DNA from: Ancylobacter vacuolatus
Lineage (GTDB): Bacteria; Pseudomonadota; Alphaproteobacteria; Rhizobiales; Xanthobacteraceae
Direction: 5' to 3'
NCBI RefSeq assembly: GCF_030813595.1
Contig: NZ_JAUSUH010000005.1
Location: 1-64,000 of the forward strand
DNA: 64,000 nucleotides
Positions 16,918 through 27,600 of the stretch are shown in pieces. The notes beneath the pieces were generated by a model. It saw only the letters and a program-made list of their open reading frames with translations. It did no database searches and had not been told where the DNA came from. How positions within the stretch are numbered: position 1 is the stretch's first letter; the number at the start of each line of letters is the position of its first letter. Made by a program: the position numbers and the translations under genes.

Positions 16918-17757
16918 ATGCGCAGTTCCTCGGCATTCTGGCCCGCACTCGCCCTGACGGCACCTCTGGTGCTGTTCCTGGCGTTTGCCTATGCCCTGCC
17001 GTTCTTCGGCGTGGCGCTCTGGAGCGTCACGCTGCCGGAGCCGGGGCTGGGCCAGTATGAGCGGCTGGTCGGCGACCCGCTGGTGCAGTCGGTGTTCCTG
17101 CGCACCTTCCGCATCTGCCTCATCGTGACGGTGATCGCGGTCGCCTGCGCCTACGCAGTGACCTATGTCTGGGTGCGCGGCTCCCGGCTGCAGCGGCGTC
17201 TCATCGAGATCTGCATCTTCGTGCCGTTCTGGATCTCGCTGCTGACGCGCGCCTTCGGCTGGCTGGCCCTGCTGTCGACGCGCGGCATCGTCAATTCGTC
17301 GCTGCAGGCGCTCGGGCTCACGGACGGGCCGCTGGCGCTGGTGCGCAACGAGCCGAGCGTGATCGCCGGCATGGTGCATGTGCTCATTCCCTTCGCGGTG
17401 CTGCCGCTCGCCTCGGCGATGCGGACGGTGGACGAGCGGATGCTGCTCGCCGCGCGCGGCATGGGCGCCTCGCGCCTGCGCATCTTCTGGTCGGTGTTCG
17501 TGCCGCTGACGCTGCCCGGCGTCATCGGGGCGACGCTGATCGTCTTCGTGTTTAGCCTCGGCTTTTTCGTCACCCCGGCCATTCTTGGCGGTGGCCGGTC
17601 GATCATGGTGGCCGAGCTGGTCTATCTGCGCATGTTCCAGAGCCCGGACTGGGGGCTGGGCGCGGCGATCAGCGTGGCGCTGGTCGTCATCGTCGCTGCG
17701 CTGATGGGCCTGCTCGCGCGTTTCGCCCGGCTCGGCCTGACGGGGGGCGGGCGATGA
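16918..17757 (+). CDS. PotB-like ABC transporter permease
   Basis: 279 residues, six predicted transmembrane helices. The EAA-type loop is AARGMGASRLRIFWSVFVPLTLPGV near residues 178-202. The segment FVPFWISLLTRAFGWLALLSTRG corresponds to the PotB/HisM-like pore region. It overlaps the next permease by four bases (ATGA) and partners with it. Confidence 0.88.
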   Translation: MRSSSAFWPALALTAPLVLFLAFAYALPFFGVALWSVTLPEPGLGQYERLVGDPLVQSVFLRTFRICLIVTVIAVACAYAVTYVWVRGSRLQRRLIEICIFVPFWISLLTRAFGWLALLSTRGIVNSSLQALGLTDGPLALVRNEPSVIAGMVHVLIPFAVLPLASAMRTVDERMLLAARGMGASRLRIFWSVFVPLTLPGVIGATLIVFVFSLGFFVTPAILGGGRSIMVAELVYLRMFQSPDWGLGAAISVALVVIVAALMGLLARFARLGLTGGGR

Positions 17758-18566
17758 GGATCCAGCGCCCCGGCCCCGTCGCGGTCGTGCTCGCCCTTCT
17801 GGTGGGGGTTTTCCTGCTGCTGCCCTTGCTGGCGGTGGTGCCGATATCCTTCACGCCCGGCCGGCTGCTGACGCTGCCCAAGGGCAGCCTTTCGCTGACG
17901 CATTACCGCACGCTGTTCGAAAACCCGGACTGGCTGCGCAGCATCCTGCTGAGTGCCCGCATCGGCCTGTTCACCAGCGTCCTCTCCACCACTCTGGCGA
18001 CCAGCTTCGCGCTGGGAATCTGGATGCTGCAGCCGCGCTTTTCGCAGCTTCTGGTCGGCTTCGTGCTGCTGCCGATGATCGTGCCGCCGGTGGTCTCGGC
18101 GATGACGCTGTATTTCCTGCTGACCGGCATGTCGCAGATGTCCCATTCCATCGGCTTCGACAGCGTCGTCGGCGTGACCCTTGCCCACACGGTGATGACC
18201 GTGCCCTTCGCGGTGGTGATGGTGCTGGTGGCGCTGGCGCAGTTGGACCGGCGCATCGACCTCGCCGCGCGCGGCATGGGCGCGAGCGTCGCCCAGCGCA
18301 TCCTCCACGTTATCCTGCCCAACATCGCCTTCGGCGTCGCGACGGCGGCGCTGCTGGTCTTCGTCCTGTCCTGGGAGGAGATCGGCGTCACGCTGTTCAT
18401 CACCAGCGTCGACGCGATCACCCTGCCGCGCCTGATGTGGATGGGGCTTCGCGACAATGTCGACCCGGCGATCGCCGCCATCTCGGTGGTGCTGATCGTC
18501 GTCACCCTGCTGATCCTGCTGGCCCGCATGGTGTTCCAGCGCCGCCCCGAATTCGAGGAGGAGTGA
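17754..18566 (+). CDS. PotC-like ABC transporter permease
   Basis: 270 residues, about six transmembrane helices, with EAA loop AARGMGASVAQRILHVILPNIAFGV. It belongs to the PotC group (LPMIVPPVVSAMTLYFLL, LAHTVMTVPFAVVMVLVAL). It starts within the stop of the PotB-like gene and ends one base before the desaturase-like gene, which ties the transporter to the catabolic enzymes that follow. Confidence 0.88.
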   Translation: MRIQRPGPVAVVLALLVGVFLLLPLLAVVPISFTPGRLLTLPKGSLSLTHYRTLFENPDWLRSILLSARIGLFTSVLSTTLATSFALGIWMLQPRFSQLLVGFVLLPMIVPPVVSAMTLYFLLTGMSQMSHSIGFDSVVGVTLAHTVMTVPFAVVMVLVALAQLDRRIDLAARGMGASVAQRILHVILPNIAFGVATAALLVFVLSWEEIGVTLFITSVDAITLPRLMWMGLRDNVDPAIAAISVVLIVVTLLILLARMVFQRRPEFEEE

Positions 18567-18567
18567 G

Positions 18568-19566
18568 ATGGACGAGGTATTCGGCCGCAAGGATATGATC
18601 AGCCCGTCCCGGCTCAAGGAGCTGAGCCTGAAATCGGATGTCTCGGGCTTCATCCAGCTCGGGAGCCATCTCGGCGCGCTGGCGATCACCGGCACGGCGC
18701 TCTGGTTCAGCTGGGGCACATGGTGGATGGTGCCAGCGTTCATGGTGCACGGCGCGTTGATCAACTTCCTCTATGCCGGCCAGCATGAGATGAGCCATTC
18801 GACGGTCTTCAAGACCAAGGCGCTCAACGAGTCCTTCGGCCGCCTGTTCGGCTTCGTGCTGATCTATCCCCGCGATTTCGACCAGATCCAGCACTTCGCC
18901 CATCACCGCTATACGCAGGACTGGGAAGGCGACGGCGAATTGGGCCGCGAGCGCTACTCGATGCTCTCCTACCTGCTCTGGGTGCTCGGCCCCACCTATT
19001 GGTACACCCGCATCCGTCGCGTCATCCGCTTTTCGCTCGGCATCGTCAGCGAGCACTATATTCCCGCGGACCAGCACCCGAAGGTGATCCGCGAGGCGCG
19101 CTGGCACCTGGCGGGCTATGCCCTGATTGCCGTGCTTTCCGTGGCGACGGGCAGCTGGATCGCGGTCAAGCTCTGGCTGCTGCCGATGCTTGTCATGAAG
19201 CCGGTGCACCAGCTGCAGAACACCATCGAACATCTCGGCCTGCCTCATATCGACCAGATCACCGAGAACACCCGCACGACGCGCACCAACGCGATCATGC
19301 GCTGGATGTGCTGGAACATGCAGTTTCACACCGCCCATCACGCCTTTCCCGGCGTGCCGTTCCACCGGCTGCCGGACCTGCACCGCACGATCTTCGTCGA
19401 GAAGGGTCGGAAGCCGCATTCGATGACCTATCTCGGCTTCCAGCTGGCGGTGATCAGGGCGTTCTGGAACGGGCGCACCGAGGCCGACTATCCCGACGAC
19501 AAGATCTGGATCATGGACGATACCGACCTTGAGCCGGTCGGGCCTCGCACCGCGAAGCAGGCCTGA
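18568..19566 (+). CDS. Membrane diiron fatty-acid desaturase/hydroxylase-like enzyme
   Basis: 332 residues with two pairs of hydrophobic segments and the three histidine boxes of the membrane diiron superfamily: H73-x3-H77 (GQHEMSH), H109-F-A-H112-H113 (HFAHHRYTQ) and H254-x2-H257-H258 (HTAHH), plus a further histidine in the QNTIEHLG segment. Members desaturate acyl chains or hydroxylate alkanes, carotenoids and other hydrophobic groups. Here it starts one base after the PotC-like permease, inside a transport-linked catabolic operon, so a role as hydroxylase of the imported compound or a derivative is more likely than lipid desaturation. No dedicated electron donor is encoded nearby. Confidence 0.8.
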   Translation: MDEVFGRKDMISPSRLKELSLKSDVSGFIQLGSHLGALAITGTALWFSWGTWWMVPAFMVHGALINFLYAGQHEMSHSTVFKTKALNESFGRLFGFVLIYPRDFDQIQHFAHHRYTQDWEGDGELGRERYSMLSYLLWVLGPTYWYTRIRRVIRFSLGIVSEHYIPADQHPKVIREARWHLAGYALIAVLSVATGSWIAVKLWLLPMLVMKPVHQLQNTIEHLGLPHIDQITENTRTTRTNAIMRWMCWNMQFHTAHHAFPGVPFHRLPDLHRTIFVEKGRKPHSMTYLGFQLAVIRAFWNGRTEADYPDDKIWIMDDTDLEPVGPRTAKQA

Positions 19567-19569
19567 CCC

Positions 19570-20427
19570 ATGCCGCTCAAGGTCTACCAGTCGCTCTGGG
19601 CCACCGAACAGCGCCACCCCGGCACGCCGGAGCGGCCGGTGGCCGAGCGCTTCGACGCGGTGAAGGCGGCCGGCTTCGACGGAATGGCGATCGATCTCGG
19701 CGCCATGGACATCGAGGCCGCGCGTGAAACGGTGCCGGAATTCGCCCGCACCGGGCTTGGCGGGCTGCTGACGGCCTTTCCGCGCTCGATCGAGGAACTG
19801 CGCCCGGCGCTGCACCTCGCCAAGGAGATCGGCGCGCCTTTCGTCATCGTCATCGGCCAGGTGATGCCGCTCTCGGTGGCGGACATGGTGCCTGTCATCG
19901 AGGCGTGGCTGCGGGTCGGGCGGGAGGAGGGCGTGCCGCTGCAGTTCGAGACGCATCGCAACTGCATCACCAACGACATGTTCGCAACGCTGCTGCTGCT
20001 CGATGCGATTCCCGAGATGCGGCTCGCCGCCGACCTGTCGCATTATGTCGTCGACCGCGAGATGATGCTGCCGATCAGCGCCGACTACCAGGCGCAGGTG
20101 GGTCGGCTGCTGGAGTGCTCGGATTCCTTCCAGGGCCGGGTCGCCAATCGCTGCCAGGTGCAGCTGCCGCTGCATTTCCCCCAGCACCAGCCCTGGGTCG
20201 CCGTGTTCCGCGACTGGTGGCGGCGTGGGTTCACCTCATGGCAGGCGCGCCACGGCACGGACGCCGACTGCCTGTTCCTGTGCGAACTCGGGCCCCGCGA
20301 CTACGCCATCACCGATGCGCAGGGCGAGGAATTGTCGGACCGCGCGGAGGAAGCCCTGCAACTGCGCCAATGGGCGCTTGAGGACTGGGACGCCGCCGCT
20401 GCGCGCCCCGTTGCCGAACCGAACTGA
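19570..20427 (+). CDS. Sugar-phosphate isomerase/epimerase-like TIM-barrel protein
   Basis: 285 residues resembling the xylose-isomerase-like TIM-barrel (AP endonuclease 2) superfamily. Cues are RFDAVKAAGFDGMAIDLGAMD, the strand segment PFVIVIGQV, FETHRNCITNDM with the conserved E-x-H, and ADLSHYVV with D and H as probable metal ligands. The family includes isomerases, epimerases, dehydratases and 2-keto-acid enzymes, so the reaction cannot be named. It begins four bases after the desaturase-like gene and is followed after 12 bases by a class II aldolase. Confidence 0.65.
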   Translation: MPLKVYQSLWATEQRHPGTPERPVAERFDAVKAAGFDGMAIDLGAMDIEAARETVPEFARTGLGGLLTAFPRSIEELRPALHLAKEIGAPFVIVIGQVMPLSVADMVPVIEAWLRVGREEGVPLQFETHRNCITNDMFATLLLLDAIPEMRLAADLSHYVVDREMMLPISADYQAQVGRLLECSDSFQGRVANRCQVQLPLHFPQHQPWVAVFRDWWRRGFTSWQARHGTDADCLFLCELGPRDYAITDAQGEELSDRAEEALQLRQWALEDWDAAAARPVAEPN

Positions 20428-20439
20428 GGAAAAGCCATC

Positions 20440-21201
20440 ATGGCCGTCGCCAGCCTGAGCCCCGATATGAGCGCCGCCGAATGGCAGCAGCGGGTCGAAC
20501 TCGCCGCCTGCTATCGCCTGCTGGCGCATTTCCGGATGACCGACCTGATCTACACCCATTGCACCGTGCGGGTGCCGGGCGAGCCGGGGCGGTTCCTCAT
20601 CAACCCCTATGGCCATCGCTGGGAGGAGATCACCGCCTCCTCGCTGGTGAAGATCGACGTCGACGGCAACAAGGTCGGCGACAGTCCGCACCGGGTGAAT
20701 CCGGCCGGCTTCACCATCCATTCCGCCGTGCATATGAGCCGGCACGACGCGGCCTGCGTCATCCACACCCATACCCGCGCCGGCATGGCGGTGGCCTCGC
20801 TGAAGGAGGGGCTGCTGCCGCTCAACCAGATCGCGCTGCAGTTCTATGGCCGGTTGGGCCTGCATGATTATGAGGGTATCGCGCTCGACCTCGACGAGCG
20901 CGAACGCATCATCGCCGACCTCGGCACGAAATGCGGCCTGCTGCTGCGCAATCACGGTCTGCTGACCGTCGGGCGCACCGTCGCCGAGGCGTTCAACCTG
21001 ATGTTCTATCTGGAGCGGGCCTGCGAGGTGCAGGTGGCGACCCTGTCCATGGGCCGCGAGATCGTGCTGCCGCCCCGCGAGGTCTGCGAGAAGGTCGGCG
21101 CGCAATACGACCAGATGAATTTCGACGACGGCGACCTTCAGCTCGAATGGGACGCCCATCTGCGCATGCTGGACGAGATCGATCCCTCCTATCGCACCTG
21201 A
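20440..21201 (+). CDS. Class II aldolase/adducin-domain protein
   Basis: 253 residues, one class II aldolase domain. Probable zinc ligands are in VIHTHTRAGMAVA (H-x-H) and LLLRNHGLLTVG (H), with the N-terminal YTHCTVRVPG phosphate/oxygen-binding loop. Bacterial relatives cleave or decarboxylate sugar-acid and hydroxyacid phosphates, and some act on aromatic or hydroxypyruvate-type substrates. In this operon it could do a retro-aldol step after oxygenation by the Rieske and diiron enzymes. Substrate unknown. Confidence 0.8.
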   Translation: MAVASLSPDMSAAEWQQRVELAACYRLLAHFRMTDLIYTHCTVRVPGEPGRFLINPYGHRWEEITASSLVKIDVDGNKVGDSPHRVNPAGFTIHSAVHMSRHDAACVIHTHTRAGMAVASLKEGLLPLNQIALQFYGRLGLHDYEGIALDLDERERIIADLGTKCGLLLRNHGLLTVGRTVAEAFNLMFYLERACEVQVATLSMGREIVLPPREVCEKVGAQYDQMNFDDGDLQLEWDAHLRMLDEIDPSYRT

Positions 21202-21246
21202 AATTTGAACGGATCGCCAAGATCCGAAAGCCCGGGAGAACCGCAC

Positions 21247-22332
21247 ATGAGCGCCGAAACCTACGCCGCCACCAGCGGCATGTTCGATTGGACCCTGCCG
21301 GCCAGCGACTATTGCGATCCTGCCCTTTACCAGCGCGAGCGCAAGGAGATCTTCGCCCGCAACTGGATGCTGTTCACCTGGTCGGAACGGCTGAAGCAGC
21401 CGGGCGACTATGTCTCCGGCACGCTGGCAGGCTTTCCCGTCTTCGTCATCCGCGACGATGAGGGCGTGGTCCGCGCCTTCCACAATGTCTGCCGCCATCG
21501 CGGCGCGCAGCTGCTGGAGAAGGAGGAGGGCCACTGCGGCAAGCTCGTGGTCTGTCCCTATCACAGCTGGAGCTTCACCCGTTCCGGCAGTCTCAACAAG
21601 GCGGTGGATTTCGGCGAGGGCATCACCTTCGACCCCCAGGCCTGGGGGCTCTACGCCATCGATGCCGAGGAATGGCGGGGCCTTGTCTTCCTGCGCATCG
21701 AGCGTGGCGGCGAGAACCTCATTGAATGGCTCGGCCCGATCCACGACATGGCGGCGGATTATCCGCTGGAGCAGCAGCACTATTTCATGGCGAAGAACCG
21801 CGACTGTGCGGTCGACTGGAAAGTCTACGGCGAGAACTATCTCGAATGCTATCACTGCCGGACCATGCATCCGGGCCTGTGCGAGTCGATGGACATCGAC
21901 AATTACCGCATCGACACCTATGCGAAAGACAAGTTCTTTCACCTGCACGCGCCCAAGCGCGATGGCGGGCTGACGCGGGGGCTTTATTTCTATCGCTTCC
22001 CCTTCCTGATGCTCAACCTCTACGACTGGGGCTCCTCCATCGCCACCGTCGAGCCGCTGGGGCCGGGGCGCATCCGCCACATCAACTGGTACTTCTTCAA
22101 CGACGTCTCGCCGGAGAAGGCGGAGGCCAACCGCCAATCGGCCGAGTGGTCGGCGCAGATCGTCACCGAGGATCTCGACATCATCACCGGCGTGCAGCGC
22201 AACCTTGAGGCCGGCATCTACACGCGCGGGCCACTCTCGCCGAAATACGAATACGCGGTGAAGGCCTTCCAAGGAATGTGCCGCGACGGGCTCGAACCGA
22301 AGGCCCCGCTGCGCGGTGTCGCTGCGGAGTAA
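21247..22332 (+). CDS. Rieske non-heme iron oxygenase, alpha subunit (quaternary-amine type)
   Basis: 361 residues. The Rieske [2Fe-2S] ligands are C82, H84, C103 and H106 (CRHRG and CPYHSW). The catalytic mononuclear iron is bound by H203 and H208 (ECYHCRTMH) and an aspartate in the TEDLD segment (D309 most likely). The residue that bridges the two centres, an aspartate in most ring-hydroxylating oxygenases, is E196 here (GENYLECYH), as in carnitine, choline and glycine-betaine monooxygenases. This supports oxidation of a quaternary or N-methylated amine, consistent with the cationic-amine type importer. No reductase gene is present in the operon. Confidence 0.85.
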   Translation: MSAETYAATSGMFDWTLPASDYCDPALYQRERKEIFARNWMLFTWSERLKQPGDYVSGTLAGFPVFVIRDDEGVVRAFHNVCRHRGAQLLEKEEGHCGKLVVCPYHSWSFTRSGSLNKAVDFGEGITFDPQAWGLYAIDAEEWRGLVFLRIERGGENLIEWLGPIHDMAADYPLEQQHYFMAKNRDCAVDWKVYGENYLECYHCRTMHPGLCESMDIDNYRIDTYAKDKFFHLHAPKRDGGLTRGLYFYRFPFLMLNLYDWGSSIATVEPLGPGRIRHINWYFFNDVSPEKAEANRQSAEWSAQIVTEDLDIITGVQRNLEAGIYTRGPLSPKYEYAVKAFQGMCRDGLEPKAPLRGVAAE

Positions 22333-22379
22333 TTCGTGCCGTCCTTCGGACAGCCATCAGTCAGCTTGGGGTTGAAGCG

Positions 22380-24005
22380 ATGAGTGCCGACATCACCGTA
22401 GGCAAGGTTTACGACGCCATCATCATCGGCGCAGGGCATAACGGGCTCGTCTGCGCCAACTATCTCGCCAAGGCGGGGCAGAAGGTGCTGGTGCTGGAGC
22501 GGCGCGACGTCGTCGGTGGCGCGGCGGTGACGGAGGAGATCGCCCCGGGATTCCGGGCCTCGATCTTCTCCTATCTGATGAGCCTTCTTCACCCGCGCAT
22601 CATCCGCGAACTGGAGCTCAAGAAGCATGGGCTCGAAGTGCTGCCCTGTTCGGACATGGTCTCCCCGCTCGACGGCGACAACTACATCCTGTTCTCCGAC
22701 AATATCGCCAAGTCGCAGGCGAGCTTCGCCCGCTTCTCCCAGCACGATGCGGACATCTACCCCGAATTCGACCGCTATCTGAACGAGGCGGCCAATATCG
22801 TGCGCAAGCTGCTGTGGGAGACGCCGGTCGATCCGACCAAGCGCGACTGGCGCACCTTCAAGGATGGTGCCTCGTTGCTGTGGCGCCATCGCAAGATCGG
22901 GCGGAAGATGTACCGCATCGTCGACATGCTGACGATGAGTGCCTACGACTTCCTGCGCGAATGGTTCGACGACGACCGCATCATGGCGGTGCTGGCCTAT
23001 TACGCCTCGATCGGCACCTTTGCCGGGCCGAAAACTCCAGGCTCGGCCTATGTCATCATGCATCACATCATGGGCGAGCATGAAGGCGCTGGCGGCTGGG
23101 GCTTCATCAAGGGCGGCATGGGGTCGATCACACAGGCGCTGGCCGACTCGGCGCGCGAGAAGGGTGTCGACATCGTCACCGGCGCGCCGATCAAGGAAGT
23201 GCGAATCCAGAACGGCCGCGCGACGGCAGTGTCGACCACCACTGGCGAGACCTATGCGGCGAAGACCATCATCTCCAATGCCGACGCCAAGACCCTCTAT
23301 CTCAACCTTGTCGGCGAACGGCATCTTCCCGAGGAGGTGGTGCGGGAGATTAAGGGCTACCGCACCTTCTCAACGGCCTTCAAGATGAACATCGCCTGCG
23401 AGCGCCCGCCGCAATATCGCATTCTGGACCGGGTGCGGCGGGAGGGGACGCTCGGCAGCTTCGACTATCCCACCTACATGCACATCGCGCCCGACATCGA
23501 CTATCTCGAACGCGCCTATGACGAGGCCAAGCATGGCTGGTACTCGTCCCGCCCCTTCATCACGCCCGTCGTGCCGACCATGGTGGACACCACGCTGGCG
23601 CCCCCGGGCAAACATGTGGTCAACCTGTTCGGCGGCCACGCGCCCTACACGCTGAAGGGGGCCGATTGGGCCACCGAGAAGGAGAACTTCCGCAAGACCG
23701 TGTTCGACACGATCGAGGACTATGCCCCCGGCTTCCGTGACGACGTTATCGAGGCGCAGCTGCTCGTCGCGCCTGACATTGAGAACATCGTGAACCTGCC
23801 GCAGGGCCACATCTTCCATGGCGAGCTCTCGACCGACCAGTTGTTCTTCCAGCGGCCTGTCTCGGGCTATGCCGATTACCGTACGCCGGTGAAGGGGCTC
23901 TATATCTGCGGTTCCTCGATGCATCCCGGCGGCGGCGTCTCCGGCATTCCGGGCTTCAACGCCGCCCGCGAAGTGTTGCGTGACATAAAGGCCCGGAGAA
24001 ACTGA
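22380..24005 (+). CDS. FAD-dependent oxidoreductase (phytoene desaturase/PYROXD2-like)
   Basis: 541 residues. The N-terminal Rossmann FAD motif is IIGAGHNGLVCANYLAKAG with a distal acidic residue in VLVLERRDVVGGAAVTEE, and the C-terminal FAD-contact segment is LYICGSSMHPGGGVSGIPG. This architecture matches the PYROXD2/CrtI-like amine-oxidase superfamily. Members desaturate or oxidise long conjugated or amine-containing molecules, and function in most bacteria is unknown. I chose the ATG at 22380; the open frame extends upstream into the end of the Rieske gene. It is the last gene of the operon, followed by a hairpin at 24008-24035. Confidence 0.8.
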   Translation: MSADITVGKVYDAIIIGAGHNGLVCANYLAKAGQKVLVLERRDVVGGAAVTEEIAPGFRASIFSYLMSLLHPRIIRELELKKHGLEVLPCSDMVSPLDGDNYILFSDNIAKSQASFARFSQHDADIYPEFDRYLNEAANIVRKLLWETPVDPTKRDWRTFKDGASLLWRHRKIGRKMYRIVDMLTMSAYDFLREWFDDDRIMAVLAYYASIGTFAGPKTPGSAYVIMHHIMGEHEGAGGWGFIKGGMGSITQALADSAREKGVDIVTGAPIKEVRIQNGRATAVSTTTGETYAAKTIISNADAKTLYLNLVGERHLPEEVVREIKGYRTFSTAFKMNIACERPPQYRILDRVRREGTLGSFDYPTYMHIAPDIDYLERAYDEAKHGWYSSRPFITPVVPTMVDTTLAPPGKHVVNLFGGHAPYTLKGADWATEKENFRKTVFDTIEDYAPGFRDDVIEAQLLVAPDIENIVNLPQGHIFHGELSTDQLFFQRPVSGYADYRTPVKGLYICGSSMHPGGGVSGIPGFNAAREVLRDIKARRN

Positions 24006-24007
24006 GA

Positions 24008-24035
24008 GCGCCGCTACGAATTCCGGCAGCGGCGC
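24008..24035 (+). terminator. Possible terminator of module B
   Basis: An 8-bp GC stem (24008-24015 with 24028-24035) with a 12-base loop follows three bases after the last stop of the operon. It lacks a T run, so it may only retard exonucleases. Confidence 0.35.
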
Positions 24036-24117
24036 CCCTTCTGGCTTTGCCCATCCGGCGCGGCTGCCGGAAGATGGCCCTTGCCCGATATTCCGGAAAC
24101 CAAGAACCTGCCGTCGG

Positions 24118-26745
<2,628 letters not shown>

Positions 26746-26761
26746 GACGTCACCCCTCGCT

Positions 26762-27586
26762 TCAGTCCGGCTCGGCCAGGGTGCGGCGGCCGACGCCGGC
26801 ATAGCGATAGCCGAAGGCAGGCGGTGTCGGCCCCTTGATGCGCCCGCCTTGCTGCGCCTGCTCATGCGCGTGCGCCATGATGCCGACCGAGCGCGACAGG
26901 ATGAACAGCCCGCGCGCCAGCATCGGCGAAAAGCCCAGTTCGGCGAAGATCACGGCGGTCACGCCGTCGATATTCATGGTCAGCCGCCGGTTCTTCGCCG
27001 CCGCCAGCCAGTCTTCCACGCCGAGGCCGATGGTGACGAAGTCGCCGCCGATGGTGTCCGCCGCGACCGCCTCGCGCGCTAGCGCGATCAGCCGGGGCGC
27101 GCGGGGGTCGACGGGGTGGAAGCGATGGCCGAAGCCGGGGAGGGGCTGGCGAGCCTCAATCAGCGGTCGCAGCACCGTCTCCAGCGCCTCGGCCAGGCTC
27201 TCGCCGGCGCGGGTGCGCGCGTCGATGGCGAGATAAAGCTCCAGCGCCGCCTGTCCGGCGCCGCCATGCACGTCGCCGAGCACGTTGGTGGCGGAGGCCA
27301 TGGCGTTGTTGATGTCGATGCCGCAGGTCATCGACATGCGGGCAATGGCGATGGAGGGCGCCTGCGGGCCGTGATCGACGCCGGCGACGAGGCACGCCTC
27401 CAGCAGCGCCGCCCGCTCCGGGCCGGGAAGCTCGCCGCGCACCATCAGCCAGACCATCTCGGCAAAGCCGATGCGGCCGATCAGCTCCTCGATGGGATAG
27501 CCGCGAAAGGCGATCTTGCCGGGCTCGATATCGACGATGGCGGTGGACCACCAGTCCTTGATGCGGTCTTCGGGCGAACTGGTCAT
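26762..27586 (-). CDS. Citrate-synthase-like CoA lyase (citryl-CoA lyase family)
   Basis: 274 residues, equivalent to the C-terminal two-thirds of citrate synthase. All three catalytic positions are kept: H107 (DVHGGAGQAAL), H154 (GFGHRFHP) and D207 (TMNIDGVT). The short length, without the N-terminal domain of citrate synthase (about 430 residues), is typical of citryl-CoA lyase and related enzymes that cleave or form acyl-CoA carbon-carbon bonds. The ATG at 27586 lies 14 bases after the upstream gene's end. With a CoA-transferase first in the operon and an aconitase-like enzyme next, a hydroxytricarboxyl-CoA cleavage is a reasonable inference, but substrate and direction are unproven. Confidence 0.78.
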   Translation of the reverse strand: MTSSPEDRIKDWWSTAIVDIEPGKIAFRGYPIEELIGRIGFAEMVWLMVRGELPGPERAALLEACLVAGVDHGPQAPSIAIARMSMTCGIDINNAMASATNVLGDVHGGAGQAALELYLAIDARTRAGESLAEALETVLRPLIEARQPLPGFGHRFHPVDPRAPRLIALAREAVAADTIGGDFVTIGLGVEDWLAAAKNRRLTMNIDGVTAVIFAELGFSPMLARGLFILSRSVGIMAHAHEQAQQGGRIKGPTPPAFGYRYAGVGRRTLAEPD

Positions 27587-27600
27587 GTCGGGTCCTCGGC

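Noticed and set aside
20236..22272. A 678-codon antisense open frame opposite the aldolase and Rieske genes
   Set aside because: Same artefact of GC-rich codon use; the plus-strand proteins have complete catalytic motifs.
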